The notes beneath the pieces were generated by a model. The model did not search any database. It was given only the letters and a program-made list of their open reading frames with translations, and had not been told where the DNA came from. From the NCBI GenBank assembly GCA_017311185.1, contig JAESUZ010005177.1:1-64000 (forward strand): a stretch of DNA of 64,000 nucleotides. The letters run 5' to 3'. Shown piece after piece: positions 20,290 to 30,375 of the stretch. This stretch comes from Proteles cristata cristata (lineage: Eukaryota > Chordata > Mammalia > Carnivora > Hyaenidae). Position 1 is the stretch's first letter; the number at the start of each line of letters is the position of its first letter. The position numbers and the translations under genes are program-made.

Positions 20290-21157
20290 TCAGCACAGCG
20301 GGTCGGGCGCCCAGGGGCTCTCCAGGTGGGCCCCCAGCTCCCCGCGGGCTCCCGGGGCCAGGGGGAGGCGAGGCTGCGCGGGCTGCGCAGGGGCCTTGAG
20401 AGGAGGGCGCTGCCCCGGGGCCTCGGGGAGTGCAGGGGTGCCGAGAGCAGAACAGCCTCGCCCAGGGCCGCCCCCCATCCTCAGACCAGCCCCTGGACGT
20501 GTGGCTGCCCGCCCCCCCCAAGCCCCGGGTCTCAGCTTCTCCCTCTTTATGAACAAGGTTGCACGTTCATCCTGCACTGGGACCTTCCCTCTCCTGCTTG
20601 TGAGCGTGGGCTCAGCGGGGACCCAAGCTGCTGGCAGACGCCCCTCCCTGAACCCCTGGGAGGTACAGGTAACAGCACCCCCCTCCCCGGCCCCCCTCTG
20701 CAAAGTGGAGCAAACCAACGAACGAGTGATGAACGGGCTTCGCAGGGGTTGGTTTTGCGGGCCTTGCACTTGGGCGTAAAGGATGCGCTCCTTTGAAAGG
20801 CTCTGTGTTTCCAACAGGTGGGAACCGCGGGCCCTAGTCGGGCCGGGGGCACGGCTGGGGCAGGGCCCCATCGGACGGCTGGCGGGGCCTGGGCATCCGG
20901 GGGCTTCCTCCCGGCCCCTCCGCCGGCCCCCTGGCCCCGCTCCACCCTGCCCCAACCCTCTCGCCCCCCGGGGAACCCCCAGGCGGCCTCGGGGACACGG
21001 GGGCGGCCACCGGCCCTGCAGGCGAGCCCAGCCCACCGTCCCCGTGGGCCAGGTGGCGCGGTGGCCGCGGCCGGCGGGCCGGCTTTCATCCCGGCCGCGG
21101 AGCCTGAGAAAGCGTGGGGGCGCCTTTATCCGGGCCAAAGCGCCGAGCGCGGGCTCC
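20290..21157. promoter_or_regulatory. CpG-island-like block
   Basis: Very GC-rich with many CpGs, densest at 20820-21160 (for example gcgcggtggccgcggccggc at 21056). A 282-codon reverse frame covers it but has only low-complexity Pro/Gly/Arg-rich sequence, and a second reverse frame overlaps it. No ATG with coding texture was seen. It borders an AT-richer non-repetitive stretch on its right, a pairing seen at promoters and developmental enhancers. CpG counts were judged by eye. Confidence 0.4.
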
Positions 21158-21480
21158 TGAGGGCATTACTCAGCCTGTATTGAAGGGCATTACTCAGCCT
21201 GACACATTCCATTTCCCTCAGGCGCAGACAATGAGGAAGGTCCGGTTAAGGATACGGCGCTGGCCTTGTGCGCGGCTGAAGGTTTTTTGAGAAAAATGTA
21301 ACGGATGACAATAGCGCACTTTGTCGTGGTGGAGGGCCCTGGGGGGGCGGCCGGGCGGCGGGCTTCATCATTACTTATGATGAGAGGAGATTTAGTGCCT
21401 TCTTTCTTCCCTCTGTCAGGGAGAACAATGCCGGGGGAAAGCGGAGGTTTCCCATTATAAATCACCATAAGCCCCATGGA
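21158..21480. promoter_or_regulatory. Strong candidate conserved non-coding element
   Basis: No repeat family fits this stretch and its composition shifts sharply from the CpG-rich block. It opens with an 18 bp direct repeat (agggcattactcagcctg at 21160-21177 and 21184-21201). It then carries dense AT-cored sites: gtaacggatgacaatagc (21298), tcattacttatgatgag (21367) and cattataaatcaccataag (21453). This texture resembles deeply conserved enhancers. No conservation data were available, so the status is inferred. Confidence 0.4.
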
Positions 21481-21489
21481 AATTCCTCC

Positions 21490-22000
21490 CCACCCTGGGG
21501 TGTGAGCAGGCAGACGCAGAGCGCGGGGCCCCCGCGGCCGGCTCCGGCCGCCCGGACGGCGAGGGGGTGCTCCCGAGGCCCCCCTTCGTGGGAATCGAGG
21601 CCCAGAGAGGCTGTGATCTCCACCCCGAAAAGAGGAGAATGAGAAGGGAGAGGCCTGCCCACCCCTCCAATTAAAGAATGGGGAGCAAAGACACAGAGAT
21701 GCTTGCATCCCCAGGCCTGGGGCACCGGCGGGGCGGGGGGGGGCGGTGAGACGCCCCAGGAAACGCCGTGTCCACAAGCGAGAAGGCCCCCGCTGGGCTT
21801 AGCCTCAACGCGCACTTCACACAGAGAACAGGTCCAGAGAGGGCTGGGCACCTGCTCAGGTCACACAGCCGTTTGGTGGCAGAGCCGGCCAGGACCCTCC
21901 AGGAGGACCCACTCCCTGCGGGCTGGTGCGCCCAACTCTCGCTCAGGCCCCTGGTGCCGGCAACGTCGAGGGACCCTGGACAGTTTGCCTGGGTGCAGGG
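21490..22000. other. Unique DNA with a MIR trace
   Basis: A reversed MIR remnant is likely at 21830-21895 (gctcaggtcacacagccgtt, then ggcagagccgg). Otherwise nothing was recognised. Confidence 0.45.
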
Positions 22001-22003
22001 CTT

Positions 22004-22113
22004 TTCTACCCCCACTACCCCTCACCCCTGCCCCCCGCCCCTACCCCCACCTCTACCCCGCCCTACCCTCCACCCCTACCCCCCCACCCCTACCCCCGCC
22101 CCGCCCCTACCCC
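22004..22113. repeat. C-rich (CCCCTAC)n-like array
   Basis: Irregular units of ctacccc, cacccc and gcccc repeat for about 110 bp. The reverse strand is a run of G tracts separated by short loops, capable of G-quadruplex formation, and the forward strand could form an i-motif. It is not telomeric (ccctaa) sequence. Confidence 0.9.
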
Positions 22114-22119
22114 GCAGCC

Positions 22120-22435
22120 GGGCCTCCTTGTTCCCTTCACTGCCCGGAGCACCCTGACCTGCTGACTCCGTGTCACCGGGCTGTGGCAGGGCCACGCTCA
22201 GAATTAGGGGCTCCTGAGCCCCCAGACTGATGGCAGGGCCTCCCCAGCAGGGCCAAAGGCTACTCTTTTGCCCAAAAAAGACTTTTTGGATTTTATAAGG
22301 GAAAGAGGGAGTGAATTCCTCCCAGTGGGGGCTAGGGTGGCGCCCTGCATTCAAATCCACAAACCCTGAAACCCTGGACGCTCACCTAAAAGAAGGTCCC
22401 AATCTGACCTTCTAGTGAAATTTTTGCTGCCATAA
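22120..22435. other. Unique DNA, nothing recognised
   Basis: No repeat or exon seen. Composition moves from GC-rich to AT-richer at about 22260, approaching the half-site cluster. Confidence 0.4.
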
Positions 22436-22463
22436 AGGTCAGGTCACAGGTCAGGTCAGGTCA
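22436..22463 (+). promoter_or_regulatory. Cluster of five AGGTCA nuclear-receptor half-sites with a perfect DR1
   Basis: AGGTCA occurs exactly at 22436, 22441, 22448, 22453 and 22458; some copies overlap by one base. The pair at 22441 and 22448 is spaced by one base (aggtcacaggtca), the consensus direct repeat for PPAR-RXR, HNF4, COUP-TF and RXR dimers. The pair 22448 and 22458 has a 4-base spacer (DR4, the TR or LXR type). Whether it is bound is unknown. A short tandem ggtca expansion could also produce it by chance. Confidence 0.5.
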
Positions 22464-22469
22464 GGGATT

Positions 22470-23085
22470 GAAGCCAAGCAAGTTGCAAGATAATTCTCGG
22501 ATCCGGAGCTGTCGGGGCTCCGCATCCGCGATGTGGGCCCGTGTGAGCGGCGGCTGCTGCTCTCTGTCCCCTGCTCCCCACCAAGCCCACGGAGCACGCG
22601 CCCGCGTTCCCTCGGCCTTATTCCCGGTCACCTGACGGAAGGCAGAGTCTGGGGCTGGAGCCCCAGTCGCTCTGCCGCTGGAACGGGGGCATCACGTCAG
22701 CCATCAAGTGCAGTCGACGTCCGCGGTTTGATGGGATCTGGCCTGGAACCTTCCGGAAAGGCTGGTGTTGGTACTGGTGCCGTCGTTGCCTCTGGCAGGC
22801 CGCGGCTCACCCGCCAGCGAGTCCTGATGGCCCCGGCAGCCCCTCCTCGCGTCTCTCTGGGCTCCGGTCACCCCGAAGTTCTCTGTTCCCCTCTCTGGCC
22901 TGTGATTTCTGACACCAGAGATGGTAGGGTTTTTGTTCACGTTTCCTCCTCGGCTTGGAATTCTTGTCCCCATCACAGACTCTAGAACTTTCTTCCATCA
23001 GGGAGCACCTGACCTGTCCTCCATGGGAATGGTTCCTGTGGACTTCCCTGCTGTCTGTTTCTCACTGTAGGCCGGCCCATGGCTT
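22470..23085. other. Unique DNA, nothing recognised
   Basis: No repeat or exon supported. Moderately GC-rich with some CpGs around 22520-22640. Confidence 0.4.
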
Positions 23086-23094
23086 GTGTGTGGC

Positions 23095-23590
23095 CTGTGT
23101 GCATGCACACGTGTGTGTGTGTGTGTGGTGTGTGCACATGCAGTGTGCACATGGGTGTGTGGTGTGCACACAGGTATGTGGTGTGTTCGTGGGTGGTCTG
23201 TGCACCTGTGTGTGGTGTGTGATGTGTGCACAGGTGTGTGTTGTGTGTGTGTATGGTGTGTGCATGAGTATGTGGTGTGCACACATGCATGTGTGTGTGT
23301 GGAATGTACACAGTTGTGTGGTGTGCATGTGTGTGAGGTGTGTGCATATGCGGTGTGTGCACGGTGTGTGTTGTAGTGTGTGCACAGGTATGCAGTATGT
23401 GTATATGCAGTGTGTGCAAGTGTGTGTGTGGTGTGTGCACAGGTGTGTGGTGTGTGCATGTATGGTCTGTGCACGTGTGCGGTGTGCGATGTGTGCACGA
23501 GTGTGTGGTCTGTGGGTGGTCTGCACACGTGTGTGGTGTGCGATGGGTGCACGGGTGTGTGGTGTGCACGCATGTGTGTGCGTGTTAGGA
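23095..23590. repeat. 500 bp degenerate TG-rich minisatellite
   Basis: Imperfect units of the form gtgtgtggtgtgtgcaca and gtgtgcacaggtgtgtgg repeat with interspersed gcacatgca. Open frames rich in Cys, Val, His and Thr run through it on both strands and are repeat by-products. Array edges are blurred. Confidence 0.93.
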
Positions 23591-23899
23591 CGTGGAAGGC
23601 AGGCAGCCACTGGTCAGGCACACCCACCACCACCTTGAAACAACCACCCGGAGCTCGGAGCCCTCCAGGCCCTGTGCCCGTTTCCCCGCCTCCACCGCGT
23701 GGAGGGGCTCCAAGGGCATCTCCTCCCGGGGAGACCGGTGTCACCTCTCCGCCAGCGCCGGCCCCTCCTTCCCCTCCCCCGCCCTGTCAGGCACCGGGTG
23801 TGGCCAAGCCTGGTTCTGCCTCAGGGCCCGGCCTCGGCACCGTGTTCTCACAGTGCAGCCTCACACCTCAGTTCCAGCACGAATTCCGGAACCAGTCTG

Positions 23900-24055
23900 C
23901 CTGCCTTCAACTTCCGGCTCCCCCCTTCCCAACTCGGGGACCCTGGGCATGTCCCCTCTGCTCTGGGTACCTCAGTTTCCTCATCTGTGGAATGGGGATA
24001 ATAATAGCATTTCCCCCAATTGTGAGGACTCAAATGGTGTTAAAACGAGCAAGTT
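23900..24055 (+). mobile_element. MIR SINE
   Basis: A well preserved MIR core: gggcatgtcccctctgctct, then cctcagtttcctcatctgtg (23971), aatggggataataatagcat (23991) and a final gaggactcaaatggtgttaa. Forward orientation. Confidence 0.8.
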
Positions 24056-24109
24056 AGGGGGTGCAGGTTTGGTCAACGCACCTGCGACTGCTCGCTGCCC
24101 AACCTGTCA

Positions 24110-24305
24110 CCTGTACCTCATCTCTGTGTCTTATTTTCTCTACAGCGTCTATCACTTTGTGTGTATGTGATTCTTGTCTGCTTCCCATATTCGAACAAGA
24201 GCCTTGAGAGCAGACACCTTATTGATCTCATTTGTTGCTGTTTTCCCAGCACACACAGCTATGCCCAGCTCACAGTGGACACTCGGAAAACACTTGTTAA
24301 ATGAG
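24110..24305 (+). mobile_element. L2 LINE 3' end
   Basis: Ordered L2 3' landmarks: tcatctctgtgtcttatttt (24119), gagagcagacaccttattga (24206), tttcccagcacacacagcta (24242) and cacttgttaaatgagtggct (24291). The next base pairs expand into a TGGA microsatellite, exactly where the L2 tail repeat lies. Confidence 0.8.
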
Positions 24306-24540
24306 TGGCTGGCTGGCTGGATGGGTGGATGGATGGATGGCTGGCTGGATGGGTGGATGGATAGAAGATGGAGAGATGGATGGATGGATGGGTGGATGGA
24401 TGGATGTATGGAGGGATGGGGGGATGGAAGGATGGACGGTAAATGGAAGTATGGATGATGGATGGATGGATGGATGGATGGATGGATGGATGGATGATGG
24501 ATGGATGGATGGATGGATAGGTGGATGGATGGATGGATAA
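24306..24540. repeat. (TGGA)n microsatellite grown from an L2 tail
   Basis: About 235 bp of ggat/tgga units with ctgg variants at the left and long pure runs at 24460-24495 and 24500-24540. Frames such as WMDGWMDG on one strand and IHPSIHPS on the other are by-products. Confidence 0.96.
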
Positions 24541-24825
24541 ATCACTTCCCCAGTAGCTAGCAAGGTGGATGACATTTGCCAAATCCTGTCAATGGTTGTT
24601 GATTACCTATTGATAGATTCATAAAACTACTCTCACCAACAGCTGTTATCTGCCTCTTCTGGCCACTTCCATGAACTCCCTCCTGCTGAGATCACCAGTG
24701 CCCTCTAGTTTGATCTTTTTTGCCCATTCCCTACTTGACGCGGCTGCTCTGACATGAGTGTCACCCTTCCCCGATGCTCAGCTGGATATTCACGACTCAT
24801 CCCCAGCCCCCTCCCTTCCCTCCAC
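24541..24825. other. Unique DNA, possibly older LINE sequence
   Basis: ctcctgctgagatcaccagtg near 24679 is reminiscent of L2/CR1-type ORF sequence, but the match is too weak to name. Confidence 0.3.
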
Positions 24826-24829
24826 CAAA

Positions 24830-25140
24830 AGACTAAGAAGGTGAGCATTTACTCCCAGACAGTACAGACTTTAGACTTTGGGAGCCACACATGACCTCTG
24901 TCACAACCCAACTCTGCCTCCGCAGCAAGGATCTGTAAGCAAATGCACGCCAAAAGGGGACTTCTGTGATTGTCGCGGGTCACAAACTATTATTCGTCTT
25001 TTGAGTTTTTTCAATGACGCGAAAAATTTTGAAAAATTTTTTGATCACTAAAAATTATTCAAACGCTGATCTTAGCTCACAGCTGTGCAAAAACGGGCCG
25101 TAGACTTGCCCTGTGGCTATAGTTTGTCAACTCCTGATTT
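24830..25140 (-). mobile_element. Old hAT-type DNA transposon, reverse orientation
   Basis: The right part matches a familiar hAT fossil in reverse: tcacaaactattattcgtct (24980), a gaaaaattttgaaaaatttt stretch, ttcaaacgctgatcttagct and gctatagtttgtcaactcct at the terminal inverted repeat end (25116). The left part (gacctctgtcacaacccaac at 24893) matches the other half. It is related to the fossil at 43.5 kb. Family name not resolved. Confidence 0.6.
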
Positions 25141-26520
25141 AGAATAAAGCATACCTGCGCTCAAAAACAGGTAAGCATTTGCCCAACAGAAGACAGCAAG
25201 TACGATTGCATCAAGTCTCGTTCGGATTTGCTTTTTTGTTTTCTTAGTTGACAAGGAGATTGAGTCTGTTTTTCACTGTGGCAGGTCTTTGGGCTGTCCG
25301 CAAACAGCAGCGTCTCCTCCTGGGCTCAGGGGAGGGTTGCGGTTCCCCGGGATGACGTCCTAGGAGCAGCCTGCCGTGTCCTACCTTCCCCCAGCGGGAA
25401 TCCCAGAAGCCCGTGTTGACTCTGAGCATCAGGACCCTGGGTTCTTGACTGGCCAATGAGCAAAGACGTTGCTGCCTTCCACTTGAAGAAACAAACTTCG
25501 ACACTTAGAAGCCACTGAAGGTTCGGGGATGTTTGTTACTGGATCATGCGTCTCTTAGAAGCTAGCTCTTAACTTCTCTGATGATTTTTTTTTTCTTAAC
25601 CCTTGTAATTTTCTATTGATTTATAGTACTTTTTCCCTCACTGGTTTTTCAGGGCTGTTGGTGTGTTAAATATATTCACCCTGCTACTGGCGTGATTATT
25701 TTGTTACCAGCCTGAAATCTCCTTAAAAGGCTCTTGGAGCCAGCACTGTCAGAAAGTGGTCCCCAAACCCGAAAGGCTGTTCTCACCACACCTCTGCCAG
25801 CGTTCAGCGAAGTGCTGACAAGTCAGTTTCAACTTGTTCACGTACCTGTGGGTACACGTCTCTGCTGCGTTATCTCGGAAGGCTCACCAGGCAGCTTCTG
25901 CGTTCCAAGCTGCTGCTGTGTGTGTGTGCCAGCCCTGTGAGTTCTTTAATAAATGATTTCTTAAAAAATAACCAGATCAGGCTGGGATGATGACAGTACC
26001 TTTTCTCAATGTGTACGGTAGTAGAGCCAGCTCCGAGAACTGGATCCTGAGAACGCTAGATGGGAAACAGAGTTGTATGGCCAGAGAGGAGGCACCCTGG
26101 GGCCCTTGGGAGCATGGCAAGGCCGGTCAGCATCGCTGGCCCTCCAAAGGGGACCTGCTGGAGTTGGCACACAGATTCCTAAACCTCTTTGCCCATGGAC
26201 GTTTTCCTCCGTAATGTCAATGCACCATATGGAACAGCACCCTTTGGGAAAAGCCTATCCCGGGAGTGAAACCAGGGGCCCCATCCCCGTTAAATAGGAG
26301 CGCGGAGCAGGACCCAAATTATGTTTGGAGGATCTCCATGGTCGTTGGTTAACCCCCACATCAAGCTGGGTGGCCCTCCCTTCAGGCCTGAGGTTTGTTG
26401 GGGCTGCCCTCACCCCCTGCCATTCCCTGGGGACTTTGCCTCGATTCTTTACCACTGGACACTTGCCAAATGGCGAGTTTGCACAGAGGACGGCCAGTCA
26501 AGGTCTCCTGCAGGCTCGGG
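25141..26520. other. AT-richer unique DNA, nothing recognised
   Basis: No repeat or exon supported. An AATAAA-containing motif (tctttaataaatgatttctt) lies at 25944-25963, but no transcript feature upstream supports a poly(A) site. Confidence 0.4.
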
Positions 26521-26524
26521 TCTA

Positions 26525-26700
26525 AACTTAGCTGGACGTGAGAATCACCTGGGAGTTTTAAAAACACTCTCGCCTGGACCACACCCAGAGCCGATGAGAT
26601 CAGAGCGGAGGGGGGCGCCAGGGACCAGAGTCTTGAAAGCTTGCAGGCGAGTTCCAGCGCGCAGCCAAGTTCGCACACCGGCCTCCAAGGTGGTGTCTGC
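26525..26700 (+). mobile_element. MER5A-like hAT DNA transposon
   Basis: The left half reads ggacgtgagaatcacctggg (26532), then agttttaaaaacactc and ctggaccacacccagagccg (26572), matching the MER5A pattern (cagaatcacctgg, then cccca-type). The right half is more decayed. Confidence 0.6.
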
Positions 26701-27865
26701 CGCTCACCCCCCGGCCCGTGGGGAGGTACGAGCTTTGAATTTGGATACATCCCACTCCTGGTGGGAGGCTACACTCGGGCACAGCTCAAAGAAGCCCAGC
26801 CTCCAGATCGCATGCCTGTCTGCAGAGGCTTATCCCTCGTAGGAGGCCTGAGCCACACGCCTGTCCCCAGGGGTCCCAGAAGCATCACTTCATTTGTACG
26901 GAGACATTGTTTCACTTCCATGCATGCATACAGGCCCGCACGATCTGGATAAGAAATTCCTCTTCTTTTTTCAGAAGTAGTCGGAGCCCAACCTCTCCCA
27001 GCAGCTTACAACTGATTGGCAGAATGCATTTTCCTTTTTGCATTGGCTGCCAGGGAACTCAGCATCGAATTTGTTGCTACACCAAACAGCATGAAGAGAG
27101 GACCTTACGGCATATAGTTGACCACGACTCTACCTCTGCTCCGTCTTCTCTTTTTTCCCCTTATTTTCTTCTCCTTACTGAAAATCACGAAATGCAAACC
27201 ACCTCAAATCCCTTTTCTGTGACAAAGTAGGGACATGAGCCACAAATAAACAAGTGAAAGACGCTGGCTCTTTTCCCTCTAGTTGGCCATTGCACGCAGG
27301 CCGGGTGGTGCCTCTTTCTTCGAGCACTGGCCTCGTTTCGGCCCCAGCTGTCACCCACGCTCACCCGGTCTGTCACCCACACTCAGGGACAGCCGCCTCC
27401 CTGTGCATATTCGGCAGAACCTTATTTCCCCATCCCTCCCCCCCCCAGCTCCACGCGGGCCTCCCTCCTCGGGGAAACTTCCCTAGTTTCCTTGCTGCTG
27501 GTTGAAACTTTCAGGGTCTCAGGATAACATTTCGTGGCTTGGTGTCTGTTTGCTCACACAACCCCGCACCCCCACCCCCGCCCCCGAGATGGTGCGTCCC
27601 AAACGGCAGCAACTCGCTCCTGCTTCTCTCCACATTCCTTGATCCCCGGGGACACAGGGGGCTATCTGAAGGGCCTGCTCCCGGGCTGCAGGGTCCCCGA
27701 GATGCCGTGTCCCCCAGAGTTCTGCTCTGTCCTGGCGCGGGGGGCTGTGGACACCCGAGCTCGAGGGTCAGGTATCACCACGACTCTGGCACCACAGGTT
27801 TGGAGGAGTCCTGAGAGGTGAGTCCCAACTCTGTCTACACGGCCAGAACTTGGCATCTATGTCAT
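26701..27865. other. Unique DNA, nothing recognised
   Basis: No exon or repeat supported. Composition is variable, with an AT-rich section at 26940-27250. Confidence 0.4.
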
Positions 27866-27869
27866 AGTC

Positions 27870-27990
27870 TAGGAGTCACCCTGGCTTGCACATGGGCCCT
27901 GCCACTTAGGAGCTGTGTGACCCTTGGGTGACTCTCTTCCCTGCCCTGAGCCTCCCTTTTCCCTAAACAGAGTGGGTAGGAGGAGCACAC
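27870..27990 (+). mobile_element. MIR SINE
   Basis: ctgccacttaggagctgtgt (27899), then gacccttgggtgactctctt and ctgccctgagcctcccttttc follow the MIR core order. Confidence 0.7.
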
Positions 27991-28394
27991 ATCCCTTGGG
28001 GAAGTGAATGGGATGGCGCAGAAACACCACCGAGCTGGGGGCCTCATGCGTCACAGCTGAGTGGGCAGGACAGTGGGGGGAGGGGTGGGCGCTGACCGGC
28101 CTCCCGGAAGGAGCCCCTGCTGGGGTCCCTGCGTCCGCCCCTCTGCAGGGAAATGGTCCAGAGACACTGAGATCTGGGAGAGGAGGAAGGGTGTGTTTGG
28201 AAAAAATGTGCCGAGGTCGTCAGGTTTGCTTCCAAAGAGCTTCTGAGGGAGGGTCCAGACCAATGTGCTCCTTGAGAGCAGCTGGGGGACACTTTCCATT
28301 GGCGAAGGTGCCCACTCCCAGCCTGTTGCTGGCACTCAGAGCCTCACAGGAGCCTTCGGTCTAAGGGCAGGACCTGGGGCTGTGGCTTCTCTTC

Positions 28395-28480
28395 TTAGCT
28401 CATCCCGGCTCTGCCTCAGATCGGCCGTGTCACCCACGAACCACTCGGTTCGCTTATCTATAAAATGGGGACAGCGCTCC
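28395..28480 (+). mobile_element. MIR SINE fragment
   Basis: ggctctgcctcagatcggccg, then cgtgtcacccacgaaccact and ttatctataaaatggggaca (28455) match the latter part of a MIR. Confidence 0.65.
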
Positions 28481-29005
28481 TGCCCAGCTTGGGGTCAGGT
28501 GGGAAGGTCTGGGCTGGGGGTGGGGGGGCGGGTCTAAAAGCCAGGACAGCTGTCCCTTCTGAGGGGCGAGGCATTTTCCCAGAGGGGACCAGGCATCTGG
28601 GGAGAAAGGGTGTCCCCAGATCCGAGACACACAGTAGCTTTGCTTTTAGGTTTGGAAAGTAAATGGAACCAGACTTACTATGCAGACCTGGGCACCTTAC
28701 CCAGAGGACAGTTAAGCAGTGTCTGCGAAGGGCACTGCCATCCGGGGGAGGAGGGGGAGTTAAGTGGTGAGCCTTATGGGCTGGGGTGCCCACACTGCTG
28801 GCATGGAAGACTCCTTGGTCCCCGAGCACCCAGGGAGGCCACGGAGGGCTGGAAGCCAGGCCCGGGCCAGATGCCACGGACCCACATTCACCCCATCCAC
28901 ATGAATACGAGCACCAGGTGGTTGATGGGCACATGCAGAGGTGGGTTTGTGAGCTGTAACGACTCTTGGGAGATCTTCTGGCCAGGAGGGGGAGAGGAAG
29001 TCTTT
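28481..29005. other. Unique DNA, nothing recognised
   Basis: No exon or repeat supported. Confidence 0.4.
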
Positions 29006-29020
29006 TAAAGCACAGGAAAG

Positions 29021-29252
29021 ATGGGGTGCCTGGGTGGCTTAGTCGGTTAGGCGTCCGACTTTCGCTTAGGTCATGATTTCGCGGTTCGTGGGTTCAAGCC
29101 TCATGTCGGGCTCTGTGCTGACTGCCAGCTCAGAGCCTGGAGCCTGTTTCAGTCTGTGACTCCCTCTCTCTCTCTGACCCTCCCCTGCTCACCCTGTCTC
29201 TCTCTCTCTCTCTTAGGAATAAATAAAACATTTAAAAAAAAATAAAAAAAAA
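29021..29252 (+). mobile_element. CAN-SINE, gactttcgcttagg subfamily
   Basis: Full-length copy with the gactgccagctc insertion and tttcagtctgtgactccc diagnostic segments, ending in an A-rich tail. The 15 bp target-site duplication taaagcacaggaaag is perfect at 29006-29020 and 29253-29267, which suggests a recent insertion. Confidence 0.96.
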
Positions 29253-29335
29253 TAAAGCACAGGAAAGGGACTCTGCTTGATACAGGCAGGAGGAGAGTAA
29301 ATATGACCCTCTGTACCACCCATGTTCCAGCCCTA

Positions 29336-29402
29336 GCAGACATCACTAGCTGATCACAGCACACTCTCTGCAGACATCACTAGCTGATCACAGCACACTC
29401 TC
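29336..29402. repeat. Perfect 33 bp tandem duplication
   Basis: The unit beginning gcagacatcactagctgatc and ending cacactctc occurs at 29336-29368 and again at 29370-29402 with one base between. No mismatch was found, so the duplication is probably young. Confidence 0.97.
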
Positions 29403-29409
29403 CAGCACC

Positions 29410-30045
29410 AGCCTCCGGGGGTGTGGGCTGGCACCACGCCAGTGGGGAGCAGCCCTGCCGTGCAGGTTAAACATGCCCCAGGGGCCCAGTGTCCCTCTGC
29501 TCTCCCAGGGATCTGGATTTGCTGATGAGTCAGTGTGGAACAGCTTCTCTCAAACTTCTTAGAGCCCGTGTGTCTCCTAGGGAGCCTCGCTGATTCTAAC
29601 GTAGCAAGCTTGGGTTGAACAAGAATCAGACTTTTCTAGCCAGCTGCCTGGCCATGAGGTGCTGCTGGGCAGAGGGCCACGTATGATGCAGATAACACTA
29701 AGATAATGCAGCAGAGGCAAAGGGAACACGAGAGAAAGAATGGAAGAAACAGGACACTGAGCTCCACTGAATTTTGATTTGATCCAAGCTGTGAAGAAAT
29801 GCTCTTCCATTCTTTGCCGAAGAGGAGGAAGCATCTACAGAGATCCACAGCCCCTTCTCCTTCACCTTTCCAGAACTTTCCAGGACTTTGATCCTTCCCT
29901 GCAGTTTCAAATTCCATTTGGTACAAGGCAGACAAACGGAGGGTGCTGTGTGTTCCCCTGAAAGCATCACCCTTTTCCAATGACTGCGTATGAATCGATC
30001 TTGTCCTTTCCAGGGTGGGAAGAGTGACAGTCCCTACCTCTGGGA
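29410..30045. other. Unique DNA, nothing recognised
   Basis: No exon or named repeat supported. Confidence 0.4.
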
Positions 30046-30049
30046 ATCC

Positions 30050-30264
30050 GTTGCAAAACCATTGCTCCAGTTACTGCGATCGTATACAAGTCCCCCCAAA
30101 CTTCATGGTGGAAACCCACCATCTGTTATGCTCACAGATTCTGTGGATCGAGGATGTGGACAGGGCTGAGCAGGGAAGGCAGGCTCACTCCTACGGTGGC
30201 AGTTCCCATGGGGCTCTCTGCCGGGACCTCAGCTGAGGCTGTTGGCGGGAGCGCCTCCACGTGG

Positions 30265-30303
<39 letters not shown>

Positions 30304-30375
30304 GTGCGGCTCCGTTGTCCGCACAACATGGTGGCTGGACTCCAGGGTTGAGCGCTGACTGAGGGATGGGGTGGA
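30050..30375 (-). mobile_element. Old LTR-like repeat with an internal TG microsatellite
   Basis: gatcgtatacaagtccccccaa (30079), ctcacagattctgtggatcg (30131) and gaggatgtggacagggctga correspond to a familiar old mammalian repeat that reads caattaccccaaa, then ctcacagattctgtgggtca. After the TG run it continues with cgcacaacatggtggctgga (30320). Likely a MaLR-related LTR in reverse, but the family is not certain. Confidence 0.5.
30267..30303. repeat. (TG)n microsatellite
   Basis: About 17 tg units with one cg variant near the right end, embedded in the old LTR-like repeat. Confidence 0.97.

Noticed and set aside
20290..21138. 282-codon reverse frame in the CpG-rich block
   Set aside because: Low-complexity Pro/Gly/Arg-rich translation with an overlapping second reverse frame; more likely a CpG island than an exon.
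22982..23744. Long reverse frames rich in His and Thr
   Set aside because: They translate the TG-rich minisatellite and have no independent coding sequence.
25944..25963. AATAAA motif as a gene 3' end
   Set aside because: No upstream exon, no conserved downstream GU-rich context I could identify, and AATAAA is common by chance in AT-richer DNA.
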